NCBI GenBank assembly: GCA_003586115.2
Contig: QVOM02000034.1
Span: 137,244,941 to 137,308,940 of the forward strand
From: Salvator merianae
Lineage: Eukaryota > Chordata > Lepidosauria > Squamata > Teiidae
Length of the DNA: 64,000 nucleotides
Direction of reading: 5' to 3'
This document shows, piece by piece, positions 27,020 through 50,689 of this stretch. Each line of letters begins with the position of its first letter. Position 1 is the stretch's first letter. A program made the translations under genes and the position numbers. Below the pieces are notes generated by a model. That model saw only the letters and a list, made by a program, of their open reading frames with translations. It did no database searches and was not told the origin of the DNA.

Positions 27020-27236
27020 GAACATAAGAACATAAACATAAGAGGAGCCTTGCTGGATCAGACCACAGCCCATCTAGTCCAGCATTCGGTTTCACACAGT
27101 GGCTCACCAATTGCTTCTGGGCATTCTCAAGCAGGAGATAAAGGCAAAACCTTCACCTGCTCTTGACTCCCCGCAAATGGTTTTACAGACATCCTGTCTG
27201 TCTTTCCAACCTGGAGGCAGCACCCAGGCATCCATT

Positions 27237-29219
27237 CTAGTAGCCATTGATACACCTGACCTCCATGAATCTGTCCAATCCCTTCTTAAAGCTGTCCAGG
27301 CTGATGGCTGTCACCACCTCATCCGGTAATAAATTCCACAGACCAACGACCCTCTGGGTGAAAAAATACTTCCCCTTGTCAGTCCTAACTCTCCTATCCG
27401 TCAGCTTCAGAGAGTGCCCCCTGGTCCTAGTGATGTGCAAGAGAGAGAAAAAAGTCTCTTTATCCACCTTATCCACACCATGCATGATTTTATATACTTC
27501 AATCAGGTCTCCTCTTAAACACCGCTTTTCAAGGCTGAAGAGGCCAAGGCGTTGCAGCCCGATTTCGTAAGGAAGGTATTCCAGCCCCTTGATCATTCTG
27601 GTTGCCCTTTTTTGCACCTTCTCCAGTTCCACAATATCCTTTCTGAGGTGAGGTGACCAGAATTGTACACAATGTTCCAAGTGTGGCCTCACCACAGATT
27701 TGTAAAGAGGCACAATGACACTTGCCGACTTGTTTTCTATTCCCTTCCTTATTACCCCTAGCATTGAATTTGCTTTTTTCACTGCCGCTACACACTGGGT
27801 TGACACCTTCATTGAGCTGTCTACCAGAACCCCAAGATCCTTTTCCTGGTCTGTCACAGAAAGTTTGGCCCCCATCAGTTTATACGTATAATTGGGGTTC
27901 TTTGTCCCGATGTGCATCACTTTGCACTTGCTAAGATTGAAGTGCATTTGCCACTTTGTTGCCCACTCACCCAATATCAGGAGATCCCTCTGGAGCTCTT
28001 TACAATCACTGTCAGTTTTTACTACCCTGAACAATTTAGTGTCATCAGCAAACTTTGCTAACTCACTACTTACCCCTGTGTCGAGATCATTTATGAATAA
28101 ATTAAAAAGCAGGGGTCCTAATACTGAACCTTGCGGGACCCCACTTTTCACCTCTTTCCATTCTGAGAACTGACCATTTATTCCCACTCTCTGTTTCCTG
28201 TCCTTAAGCCAGTTACCATTCCAAGACAGGACCTGTCCTCTTATTCCGTGACTGCTGAGTATATTCAGGAGTCTTTGATGTGGGACTTTGTCTATCTGGA
28301 CTTTCAGAAGGTTTTTGACAATGTCACCTTTATCCACATGTTTATTAACACTTCCAAAGAATCCTAACAAGTTTGTAAGGCATGATTTACCTTTGCAGAA
28401 TCCATGCTGATTTTCTTTCAGCAATGCTTGCTTTTCTATGTGTTTAGTAATTTTATCCTTAATTATGATTTCCATCACTTTACCTGGAACTGATGTTAAG
28501 CAGACTGGTCTGTAATTTCCTGGATCACCCCTTGATCCATTTTTGAAGATCGGTGTCACATTTGCCACCCTCCAGTCTTCAGGCACAGAGCCTGATTTTA
28601 GGGAAATATCATATATTTTGGCTAGAAGCTCAGCAATTTCAAATTTGAGTTCTTTAAGAACTCTTGGATGAATGCCATCTGGTCCTGGTGATTTGTTAGC
28701 ATTTGGTTTATCAAGACATGCAAGAACCTCCTCCTTGGTTACCGCTATCTGACCTACTTCTTCTGACTCCCTCCCTGAAAGGATTGATTCAGCTGCTGGC
28801 ATATGCTCTCTATCCTCCTCAGTAAAAACAGAGGCAAAAAAATCATTTAGCGTTTCTGCAATCTCTGTGTCCTCTGTAATTATCCCCTTCTGTTCATTAT
28901 GATCTAGTGGTCCAACTGCTTTTCTGGTTGGATTCCTACTTCTGATATACTTAAAGAATTTCTTGTTATTTCTCTTGATGTTCTTAGCAATGTGCTCCTC
29001 AAAGTTCTTCTTCGCATTTCCAATTGTTGCCTTGCATTTGTTCTGCCAGAATTTGTGTTTCTTCCTGTTCTCCTCATTAGGACAAGTCTTCCATTTTCTG
29101 AATGCTCTTTCTTTGCTTTTAATGACTTCCCTTACTGCATTTGTAATCCACACTGGTGTCCTCTTGGGCTTGGCAGTTCCTTTCCTTCTTTTAGGTATGC
29201 ATTCTAACTGAGCCTCCAT
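27237..29219 (-). pseudogene. CR1 ORF2, reverse transcriptase part (660 open codons)
   Basis: An uninterrupted 660-codon frame covers the linker, the reverse transcriptase and the C-terminal domain of CR1 ORF2, ending ...RFMEVRCINGY. Visible RT blocks: NKSPGPDGIHPRVLKEL, GSVPEDWRVANVTPIFK, PGNYRPVCLTSVPGKVME, QHGFCKGKSCLTNLL, GVPQGSVLGPLLFNLFINDL and the catalytic motif C FADDTKLF. The catalytic motif A, which should lie between DKGDIV and DKVPHQRL, is absent. A 24-bp in-frame inversion (28293-28316) replaces it with KNLLKVQI, so the enzyme cannot be active although the frame is open. The ORF2 N-terminus is separated by a stop (29250-29252) and a frameshift near 29380, so this is a pseudogene. 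Confidence 0.93.
28293..28316. other. 24-bp in-frame microinversion in CR1 RT motif A
   Basis: Read on the + strand, against the gene's orientation, this segment encodes YLDFQKVF, which is the expected CR1 RT motif A. Read in the direction of the ORF, it gives KNLLKVQI instead. The inverted block is flanked by the short inverted repeat TTGTC (28288-28292) and GACAA (28317-28321). Its length is divisible by three, so the ORF stays open. Confidence 0.88.
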
Positions 29220-29380
29220 TAGTGTGTTTTTAAATAGTTTCCAAGCATTTTAGAGTGATTGCACTCTTCTAACCTTCCCTTTCAATTTTCTTTTTACCAG
29301 TTTTCTCATTTTAGGGAAATTTCCCTTATGAAAGTTTAAGGTTTCTGTGTTCGATTGTGTCAACAACATAGCGTCTGTAT

Positions 29381-30073
29381 TTAAATTGAAGGTATCATAT
29401 TGTGATCACTGTTCCCTATCGGATTAGTTACAGTGACATTTTGTACTAGATCCTGTGCATTGCTTAGGATCACGTCCAGGATTCCTTTCCCCTTCGTTGG
29501 TTCCACAACCAGCTGCTCAAGACAACAGTCATTTACCATGTCTAGGAATTTTATCTCCCTCTCATGAGTTGAATAAGAGTTCACCCAGTCTATGTGGGGA
29601 TAGTTGAAGTCTCCCATTATAACTACCCTTCCCTTTTTTGATGCCTCCATGACCTCATTTTCCAATTGCTGGTCTTCTTCATGAGTTTGGTTGGGAGGGC
29701 GATAGCATGTCCCTAACGTTAGACTTGTTTTCTGGCCTTGTATTGTTACCCATAATGTTTCTATGGATGGGTCTGTTTTATCTGGAAGTTCCAGTTCATA
29801 AGATTCTATCTCTTCCTTAACGTATAAGGCTACACCACTTCCAATTCGCCCTTTCTGGTCTTTCCGGTACAGTTTGTAACCTGGGATTACTGTATCCCAT
29901 TGGTTTTCATCAGTCCACCAGGTTTCAGTAATGGCAATAATATCAATATTTTTATCCATCACTAAACATTCCAGCTCCCCTATTTTGGCTCGGAAGCTTC
30001 TGACATTTGCATACAGGCATTTGTATGCACTCTTCTGTTGAAAGTACTGCCGTTTAGGATCATGTGCAATCAT
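29381..30073 (-). pseudogene. CR1 ORF2, apurinic-type endonuclease part
   Basis: A 230-codon frame covers the EEP/APE-type endonuclease domain that nicks target DNA for target-primed reverse transcription. Visible catalytic boxes in order: CLYANVRS (Asn), ITETWW (Glu), GSGVALYVK, LGTCYRPPNQ, MGDFNYPHIDW (Asp and Asn) and GNSDHNMI (terminal Asp-His). All expected catalytic residues are therefore present. Just after SDHNMI the frame shifts (about one base lost near 29385). The linker then continues in another frame through an in-frame TAA at 29250-29252 before entering the 660-codon RT frame. Confidence 0.92.
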
Positions 30074-30131
30074 CGACTGCTTCTTCCCTCTTTTTACTTG
30101 AATACTACTGACTAGTTTCCCACTCTGCTTG

Positions 30132-30660
30132 CATCTGAACCCTTATTTGGAGATTCATAAAATCAGCAACAATCAACTCAACTCCACCCAACACCGTTTT
30201 CCTTCTTGGAAGTTAAACAAGGTTCTGCTCGCTTTAACTTTAACATCTCCATTTCCTTTAAAGTTGCATTTCTGGTAGCCATCACATCTTCTGAATGTGT
30301 CTCTGATCTCACCATTCATTCTGTAGATCAGGAGTGCTTGAAATTTATACCGGACTCTGTAATTCTAAGAACTTCTGGCTTTGAACAGAAAGTGAACACC
30401 TCCTCCAGTAGAGACCTGGAGTTTCATCTACTTGTTTTCTGCCCTCACAGAAGCTAGACATCCACAAGGCAGTCAAGATCTACCTTCATTGTATTCACAA
30501 TCTTCAAAAGTCTTCCTCTCTCTTTGTTTAGTTTCATTCTAGGAAACAATAATCCAAGGTTTCTAGTTCCATGATAGCTTCTTGGATCTTCAGCACATTG
30601 TGGAGGACAACACTTCCTAGACCCGCCTGTGTAAGTATAGCTTGGGTACATCCCATGGAT
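30132..30660 (+). pseudogene. DIRS-B tyrosine recombinase remnant
   Basis: The + strand reads ISFKVAFLVAITSSECVSDL and then a stretch ending FEQKVNTSSSRDLEFHL. After a stop and shift it continues DIHKAVKIYLHCIHNLQKSS, SSLFV, then KVSSSMIASWI. This is the order of the DIRS tyrosine recombinase core: an SxRRVSEL-type box, a KxNS.F..xQE-type block, a LDxxRALKIYxxRT-type block and a SxSTISRWI-type block. The first catalytic arginine (R of ..RVSEL) appears as Cys (ECVSDL). The C-terminal R..H..Y part is not readable. At least one stop (30453-30455) breaks it. Confidence 0.7.
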
Positions 30661-30686
30661 GCATTCCTCCTGATGATGACTGAGGA

Positions 30687-30746
30687 GAAAGACAGTTTGG
30701 CACTTTTTGTGATACATCTTTCTATAAGTTATGGAGGGAGGAATGT
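30687..30746. repeat. DIRS-B right-end inverted repeat, arm 1
   Basis: About 58 bases here (containing TTTGGCAC, CTTTCTATAAGTT and GAGGGAGGAATG in that order) are the inverted counterpart of 30998-31056, with roughly four fifths of positions matching by eye. DIRS elements end with inverted repeats and an internal complementary region downstream of the recombinase; position and orientation fit that. Confidence 0.7.
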
Positions 30747-30997
30747 AGGCCCTCCCAGTCTAGAGAGCAGGCCACGTGTGAACACAGGGAGGGATACTGG
30801 ATGTTAATTTTCCAGTTCTGTCTTCACAGGTTTGTTATATTTTTATGCAGTTCCTGTTTTTAGTTGGTTCCACAATTCCTTTGTTCAGTCAAGTTGTTGT
30901 TCTGGGGATGTTCGTGCCAAAAGCAGCCTTCTTATTTATTAGGCTGGCCACACCTGCAGTTGCCATCAGGTTGAGCATGGAACACAACCCAAGGATG

Positions 30998-31056
30998 CAT
31001 TCCTCCCTCAACAACTTATAGAAAGACATCTCACAGTAAGTGCCAAAATGTCTTTT
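30998..31056. repeat. DIRS-B right-end inverted repeat, arm 2
   Basis: Reverse complement of arm 1 (CATTCCTCCCTC, AACTTATAGAAAG, GTGCCAAAATG in order). It lies about 250 bp downstream of arm 1 and probably marks the right edge of the element, 148 bp before the next KIFAP3 exon. Confidence 0.7.
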
Positions 31057-31179
31057 CCTACTTCAGAAAGCTACTGTTCTTTGAAATAGAAGATGTGAGG
31101 GGAAGAGAGCTGCAAGTTTGTATCTTAACATAGAATTTTTCATAGTGCATGTGGCTATGAAGGTTAAGCTAAAAATTAA

Positions 31180-32439
<1,260 letters not shown>

Positions 32440-32870
32440 AGCTTAAGTTGGAAGAATACATTGATACCTACTATGGAAGACTGGTGAGGGAAATTGTTAG
32501 AATTGACAGAGATGGACAAATTGACGTGTTTGATTAGGGAAAAGTTATTGACATTGTTCTTGAAAAATTGGCACTCCATTATTGACTTTCTGTGTATATA
32601 AGAAGGTGATTTGTTGACATTAGGACCTGAAGGTTCATAAGAGTTTGAAAATTAACAAGTTGCTTTTTGCAAAGGGATGGAAATTATTCTGTTTTGTATG
32701 GATGGGCATAAATATAAATACACTTATAGCCATTAAAAGGGAAGATTGGAAGTCATTATATGTACTTTACGTGTTTTCTTTTTCTATTCCCTATTTGTTA
32801 TCCATTTCTCTCTTTTCTTTTACTATATGCTGGAAAACTAATAAACTTTATTTAAGAAAGAAGGAGATAA
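32440..32870 (+). mobile_element. L1-type LINE 3' end
   Basis: With a frame change, the + strand reads KLLELTEMDKLTCLIREK at about 32493-32545 and FLKNWHSIIDFL at about 32560-32595. This is the characteristic C-terminus of L1 ORF2 in non-mammalian vertebrates (an EMDKLT box, then a W.P.I.FL box). A ~250-bp 3' UTR follows, ending in AATAAACTTTATTTAAGAAA. It is 5'-truncated. Confidence 0.55.
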
Positions 32871-33840
<970 letters not shown>

Positions 33841-33964
33841 TAAAGTATGTCAACCTGTAAAATATTTCAATATGTTTATGGTTTGTAAATAGCTACGACC
33901 AGTTAATATATGCTATAAATGTTTATTTTAAAACAGTAATATCTATACTGCCCCTCTATGTGCA

Positions 33965-34125
33965 CACCAATTATACCTTTAATGATGGTTTCCATCACCT
34001 TACCTGGAACTGATGATAAGCTGGCTGGTCTGAAATTTCCTGGGCCGTCCCTGGATCCTCTTTTGAAGGCTGGTGTTGCATCAGTCTTCAGGCACAGAGC
34101 CTGATCTTAGGGAAGGTCTATATAT
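33965..34125 (-). mobile_element. CR1 reverse-transcriptase fragment
   Basis: This 160-bp block parallels 28458-28605 of the full CR1: TTTCCATCACCTTACCTGGA, ACTGATGATAAGC, CTTCAGGCACAGAGCCTGAT in order. It has a small deletion after 34078. It encodes, on the minus strand, the RT block around the NYRP motif. Both ends are truncated. Confidence 0.85.
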
Positions 34126-34200
34126 TTTTATTAAATCTTGTGTCCCACCCAGAGACCTTCTGGGGAAGGGCAGGATGCAGATATAAATAAATAAATATCA
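34126..34200 (+). mobile_element. LINE/SINE 3' tail (L2-like), + strand
   Basis: TCCCACCCAGAGACCTTCTG, then GGGAAGGGCAGGATGCAGAT, then ATAAATAAATAAATA is the L2-type tail pattern (as at 56665-56731), directly abutting the CR1 scrap. Only the last ~75 bp are present. Confidence 0.5.
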
Positions 34201-34414
34201 TTATAGAATAATACAAGTAGCAATGACTGCCAGAGCGGTATACAAAAACTAATCACTTGCATAATCTTTGCTTCTAGGTTTGTTCTCTGTTTGTCACAAT
34301 CTTTTAAAAACTCCCAAGTCAGTGTCAACAAGTTTTGTTCCTAAGCTCTAAAGTGATAATAAAGAAAACAAATTTCTGTGCTTTAAAATGTTAGCTATAA
34401 AAGTAAAAAAATTA

Positions 34415-34625
34415 AGGTGCCATCATGTTGAACCTGACTCCTAGAGTCAACACAGATATATGTAGTTTTCTTGACAGCAATATAGGCAGTGTTTGCCATT
34501 TGCTTTTCATTCCTCAGTTTAAATTTTAGTTTCAGAAGTTTGTTGGGGGGCTTCCATCCAAGTATTCACCATGTCTGATCCTCCTTAACTTCAAAATCAG
34601 TCAAGGTTGTCTAGATACTGTAAAA
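34415..34625 (-). mobile_element. 5S-rRNA-headed SINE, minus strand
   Basis: On the + strand the right end reads GGCTTCCATCCAAGTATTCA and onward, a decayed reverse complement of the 5S rRNA internal promoter region (GGAAGC..., ...TACTTGGATGGGAGACC). The left part begins GGTGCCATCATGTTGAACCT with GACTC, as does the second copy at 48140-48365. This matches the squamate SINE family with a 5S-rRNA-derived head; the head is at the right because the copy is antisense. Confidence 0.65.
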
Positions 34626-37439
<2,814 letters not shown>

Positions 37440-37628
37440 TTTTGCAGCACTGCTTTTAGTTTAGTTTATTCAGTATAAAACACTCCACTGAAGGCTGAAG
37501 ACGATGAACAAATGAACAAATACTACTAAGAAACCAATCAAATTAATCAATCCCTTATCATAAATTCAGAGCAATAACATAAACTGAGCACACCTCAAAT
37601 CAGTAATAATAATAATAATAACAATAAC

Positions 37629-37664
<36 letters not shown>

Positions 37665-39800
37665 TACATAAGTAAAAATAATCAGATTTAAAAACTTAAT
37701 GAGGCAAAAAGGAACAGAGACTAAAAACCATTAAATTCAGGCTACAAGGTAGGTATTACTGGTGGAGTGATTAACAGTCTCTAAAGGCCTAGTTGAAAAG
37801 ATTTTTTTTTTTAACCAGGTACCAAAAGATGTTAAGTTTTGGAGCTTGATGTAATGTATTTCATGGGTGAGATATTTCCAAAATCCACGAAAGAGCTGAT
37901 GACCCATGATCATTCAATGATGGAACCATCAGAAGGACCTCCATGGCACATTTAATTCATGAACAGGATTGTATAGGATGAGGCATTCCTTTGGATATCT
38001 GAGGCCCAAGTCATGGAGAGCTTTATATATCAAAATCAAGACCTTGAGTTGGCCCAGAAGCATACAGACAGATACTGCAGATTTTTAGTGACTGGAATGA
38101 CAAGAGCCCAACTTGGAGCTCTTGCAAGCAGTCTACCTTTTGCAGCTTTAAAACTGTTTTCAATGGAAGCCCCACTAGAGTGCTTTGCAGTAATCCAAGC
38201 TTGAGGTCACAAGAGCATGGTCACTGTGGCCAAATAATCTGTGTCAGAGATGGTCTTCATCTGCCTAATCTGAGCTAAAAGTATGCACTTCTGGTAGTCA
38301 TTTGCCACCTGTGATTCAGACAAGAAGTGTGGTTTCAGAAGCACACTCAAGCTCTACACCTCTTGTTTCCAGGGAATCCTGTCCAAAAGAGGTGCTGACT
38401 CACTTCTTTATTGTGAGAGCCCAGCACATTCAATATCTCTGTATTACCTGGATTTAATTTCAGTCTGTTGGACTGCATACAGCCCATCACTGCCATCTGG
38501 CCCTGATCCAGAATCTGAACTGCCTCACCTGACTCCAGTGGAATTGAGATACAGAATTGGGTATATTGATAGAACCACACTCCAGATTTTTGGATGACCA
38601 TTCCAAGTGACTTTTTGTAGATATTGAATCGCATGCGGGCAATGTTGATCCCTGGGGAGCCTCACAAATGAGTTCCCATGGGAATGAACAAAATTTCTTC
38701 ATGATTACCATTTATAATCTTGCTTTGGAAATAGGACTGGAACCATTGTAAAACAGTGTCCCTAACTCTTAACCGAAGTAGCCTTTCCAAAAGGATGTTG
38801 TGCTGTACAGTATCTAAATCCAGAAGAACCAACGCCCTCTGTCCTTCTCCTGTAAAATATCCTCGGTCAGAGCAACCAAGGTAGGTTGGTACTGTGATCA
38901 GGCCTCAATCCAGATTGAAAAAGATCTTAAGAATCTGCATCATCCAAGCTTGTCCACAGTTGGGTTACCACTGCATTCTCCAGCATCTTGCTCAAGAGTG
39001 GGAAGTTCACGATTGGACAATACTTATTCAAAACTTCAAGGTCTAGAGAGATCCTGTTAAGTAGAACATTTTGTGCTGGTGGAACCTCCCCTCTCACAGT
39101 GAGGCATTAACTACTCACACTGGATCCATCTAATAGCTACCTTCGATTAACCATGATAGTCAAAACAACAGGTAGTAGGATAAACCCCTGCAAGAGCTTG
39201 TCAACACCATCAGCCTACATTAATTGAAACAGATTCATCATAATATAACAAGATGCTGTCCCTGTGCCATCAATAGTGACATCCAGTTTGAAACAAATCA
39301 GAATGCTCAGCAAACTTGTCAAAGTAGTCTTGGGATGGTGGGAGGAAGTCCCCTCCCTTTCAGAGGGGACAAGCTTGATTACTACCCTAAAAATCTCAGC
39401 TTCATGGCCACTAGAAAATATAATGGCAGCAGAAAAGTAAAGTCTCTTTGCTGCTACCATTGCTACATGAGAGGCATGATGATATACTCTTGACTATGTT
39501 AGGTCAGATTCATTCTGGATTCTTTATTACTTTTGCTGTAGCTGCTGATCTGTCTGTTTCATGACCTACAACTCACCTGAGAACAAAGGAGAACCTGTGC
39601 ACCAATGTACTTGGGAGCAATTGTGCTGATAGCTCTCATCTCCTGATTCCAAAGTGAGAACAGAACCTCAACAGCAGTGCTATCCATGTCAGCTGGAAAC
39701 ACCCCCAAAGCATTCAGGAACCAAAATGATTCCATAAGTCTCTGAGGGAGACTATTAGAATAAGTTTGCCACCCCTGCAGTAGGGGCAGACATTACAAGT
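37440..39800 (-). mobile_element. L2-type LINE, minus strand, decayed
   Basis: On the minus strand, blocks of L2-type ORF2 appear in order. MVAAKRLYFSAAIIFSSGHEAEIF (in two pieces at about 39460-39390) matches VMAAKRSYFSATIASSSNH of the copy at 54527. RLKLNPGNTEIL at about 38480-38440 corresponds to the NKLKLNPDKTE box. ALVTSSLDYCKAL at about 38210-38175 corresponds to RLDYCNALYMGLP. The 3' UTR-like part (37440-37950) contains an (AAT)n microsatellite. Many stops and gaps. The endonuclease and most of the RT core are missing or unreadable. Confidence 0.7.
37604..37664 (+). repeat. (AAT)n microsatellite
   Basis: Sixty-one bases of AAT repeat with two or three AAC interruptions near its start. 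It lies in the 3' UTR-like part of the antisense L2, so it probably grew from the LINE tail. Confidence 0.95.
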
Positions 39801-48139
<8,339 letters not shown>

Positions 48140-48365
48140 GGTGCCATCAAACCATAGCTGGACTCCTGATGACTGTGTGGATAGATCCAGACAATTTCCT
48201 TAGCAACAATATATATAAGTGGTTTGCAATTTTGTTTTGTCAGGTTATTGTTTGACTTCTCAGTTTAGCGATCCTCTATTTCCAGGTGGTCTCCCCTCTA
48301 AGTAGTAATTAGACCTGACCCTGCTTAGCTTCTGGTATCAGACAAGATCATCAAAGATGAAATAG
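48140..48365 (-). mobile_element. 5S-rRNA-headed SINE, minus strand (second copy)
   Basis: On the + strand the right part reads AGGTGGTCTCCCCTCTAAGT, then AGTAATTAGACCTGACCCTG, then CTTAGCTTCTGGTATCAGAC. This is clearly the reverse complement of the central part of 5S rRNA (GTCTGAT...GGAAGCTAAG CAGGGTC...GGTTAGTACTTGGATGGGAG). The left part begins AGGTGCCATCAAACC...GGACTCCTGATGACTGTG, the body shared with the copy at 34415. It is better preserved than the first copy. Confidence 0.8.
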
Positions 48366-49590
48366 TCTTTTACTATAACCCATCTGAAAGGACAGTTGTA
48401 AGGATATAATAGGGTAGCAGATTGCCTGAAGTCTCTTGAAAGGAAAATAGTATAAATTTAATACATTCTAGAGCCTTTCTCCCTAGCTTTGATATTTAGC
48501 TTTTATTTATAGAAGCATTTGCCTGCAGTCTGAAATGGAGTAATTTAGACAGTTTTATTACATCAGCAAGAGCTATACTCTCATTTCACTGTAATCTGAA
48601 TTTTTCAGCAACCACAGAGACTAGAATTCTTGTAATGAAACTGGAAGTTAACAGGCTTCTATCTAAGGAAACCAAACAAACATTTCCCCAAATTTTCATT
48701 TCATACTATCAACCTTTCAAGGAAGGAGTGCACTTAATTATTAATCTGATGCTGTTATCTAGTTAAAGGGCAACCAGTTCTTGCCTAAAACAAAACCAAA
48801 AAATAAAAATAAAAAACCCTTATGATGTTATCTCAGGCAAGCAGCCTGTCTCGTCAGTAAACAAAAAAGGATATTTATCAAGGAAAGAACACAAACTCAG
48901 ATTGTTTAGTAAATTAATCAGAAACCAAAACGCAGGGTCACAATCACTCATTCTGTCAAATAGATATGCTTAGCAATATTTTATTCTCTCTCTTTTGGCC
49001 TGGGCTTAATCCCAGTCTTTTAATTCTTTTAAAGTTACTGCAGGCAACTTTAAGCTCCCAACTCTCTATCTTTTTCTCTTAAGCTAAATAGATGGGGGAA
49101 GCCTGACATATATACATTTGTTCTTCAGAAGGAGGACATCTTTATAATAGCAGCATTTATATAGACCATCCCAATTTTCAAACACTGTTTTGCACTTCCT
49201 GCTGCCAACAACTGTAAGTCTAGTTTTAAAAATCAGGATAGCCAGACTGAAGGCAAAAGCGAAAGACTGAACGGATAAAGGAAGATAATATACACCAGAA
49301 CCACTGAAGCCTTGTCTCTATAAGTTGGCATCTGCTTCATACACACTTAAAGGTTCAGTGACTTAAGAAGCCTGATGGACTCACTGCTCATTATCCACAA
49401 AGGAAATTACTGCTAGCACCTGAGAACATCAAAGTTACATGGAGAATGCAGCTGTTTATCAAATCTCCAGCTACATATATCATGTCCATTCCTATTACCA
49501 TGGGTAAAAAATCCTGGACCAGTAGCCAAAACAGAATAGCAGATGGATTCAACTTACTCAAAAGGAAGAAGCCAAGCAAAAAGAGACGTT
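48366..49590 (+). other. Intron sequence, nothing recognised
   Basis: AT-rich sequence up to the 5' LTR of the Gypsy element. No feature recognised; the minus-strand frame 49391-49804 runs into the LTR and has no motif. Confidence 0.45.
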
Positions 49591-49595
49591 GTATG

Positions 49596-49937
49596 TGTGA
49601 GGTATGGTATGCCTCGCATGGACTATAAGATAAAAGAAAGATCAGTAAATTCAAATATTTTAAGCAGGAAAAAGGAGCGGGAAAACTGAGTGGGAAAATC
49701 TGCTGACAGCTGCAAGCAATTACAGCAAGAGGGAAAATGCTGTAGGTGCACAGCCAAAATGATTCATTGTTGCAAAGGGAGAGAAGAGAAATGTACATAA
49801 GCACGGTGTTAGTAACCCACTGTATTCATGTCAAAAGTTAAGCTGTCCTGAGCTGATCACTAAAGTCTGGATGAACTCTTACTTTTGTTCTCCTATGAAG
49901 TGACTGATTTCTGCTGGGATCAAGACAGGGTATCGCA
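49596..49937 (+). repeat. Gypsy 5' LTR
   Basis: TG...CA-bounded, ~342 bp, aligned along its whole length with 57151-57504. Shared words include TAAAAGAAAG, AGCTGCAAGCAATTACA, GTGTTAGTAACCCACTGTAT and GAGCTGATC. A decayed TATA-type box GTACATAAGCAC lies at about 49793. The polyadenylation signal of the 3' LTR is mutated here (GGATGAACTC). Confidence 0.88.
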
Positions 49938-50689
49938 AGTTGACAGGAATCCTTATGCAACTCCCAGACAATCAAAATAAGTCTGTGGAGGTGAAAGAGC
50001 TGATTGTAAAGGCGACGGAGGATGTTGAGATTCCGGAGAAGGTGTAAGCGGGATGGTCAAGAGGGGTACCATAGCAGGATTAAAGCCTGAGAGATCCAAC
50101 AGGTCCTGTTTGACACTCTGGCATTGGGATCATGGCCCTGGCCATTGATCACAGCAGAAGAGATGGTGAGTGACAAGGTAGGCTGGCTGGAGCATGGAGC
50201 TAGAAGATCAGGGTCATCCTGTGTTGACACCCACAATGACCTTTCTGAAATGAGAGCTGAAATCAGATCCCTTTGTGAAGGATGAAAGTAATGGAGGAAG
50301 TCTCATGGACACTGTCTGATCTTATGCAAATTTTACCCTGATGACGTGACAGCGGCAGAGCTCATATGAAGCCAGAGCAGAAGTGGCAGCTGTGCAGACA
50401 GAGGGGTTAGGAACCTTGCTGGCAGGGCACCAGATAAGAGGGCATTTAGCCCCAAGTGGAAATGCTCCATTAAGTGGGCATATCAGGCACTCAGCAAGCA
50501 GGGAAGTTTCAAAGCCTTGCCTGTACCCCAGTCAGGTGTTGAAAGCCACCTCCGATTGTGATACGAAACAGTTGACCTAGTTCTTGACCCAGGTCACTGG
50601 GTTTATGGCTGAATATGAAAATATGTTCTCCAGTGGGGTGGCAAAAGTGATACACATCTGGTCAACTGGAATGCAGGGCGACTGGTAGA

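Larger units (their letters stand above)
27020..30131 (-). mobile_element. CR1 LINE, 5'-truncated, nearly complete ORF2
   Basis: A 3.1-kb CR1 non-LTR retrotransposon on the minus strand. It retains the very end of ORF1 (about 30075-30131, which matches the CR1 at 59596-59650), the endonuclease, the reverse transcriptase and a ~215-bp 3' UTR. The element ends in a short array of the 8-bp unit TTATGTTC (read on the minus strand; at 27020-27042 on the + strand as GAACATAAGAACATAAACAT). The left flank ...GCTT and right flank GCTTG may be a short target duplication. It interrupts DIRS-B and is the best-preserved mobile element in the window. Confidence 0.92.
24400..31056 (+). mobile_element. DIRS-type retrotransposon (DIRS-B), split by an antisense CR1
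   Basis: Plus-strand DIRS-type element inside the 7.1-kb KIFAP3 intron 24115-31204. The left part (about 24400-27019) carries gag-type ORF1 sequence. The right part (about 30132-31056) carries a tyrosine recombinase followed by inverted repeats typical of DIRS ends. The reverse transcriptase/RNase H block expected between them is absent; in its place sits a CR1 LINE in the opposite orientation (27020-30131). The left border is approximate, set by a cysteine-containing gag-like peptide (CVFHAQPDADCKWC) near 24437. Several frameshifts and stops are present, so it is non-autonomous and old. Confidence 0.7.

Noticed and set aside
27247..29211. Plus-strand frames inside the CR1 (27247-27570, 27722-28173, 28963-29211)
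   Set aside because: Shadows of the minus-strand CR1 ORF2.
49391..49804. 137-codon minus-strand frame
   Set aside because: It runs across the left border of the Gypsy LTR, so its sequence mixes intron and LTR; no coding meaning.
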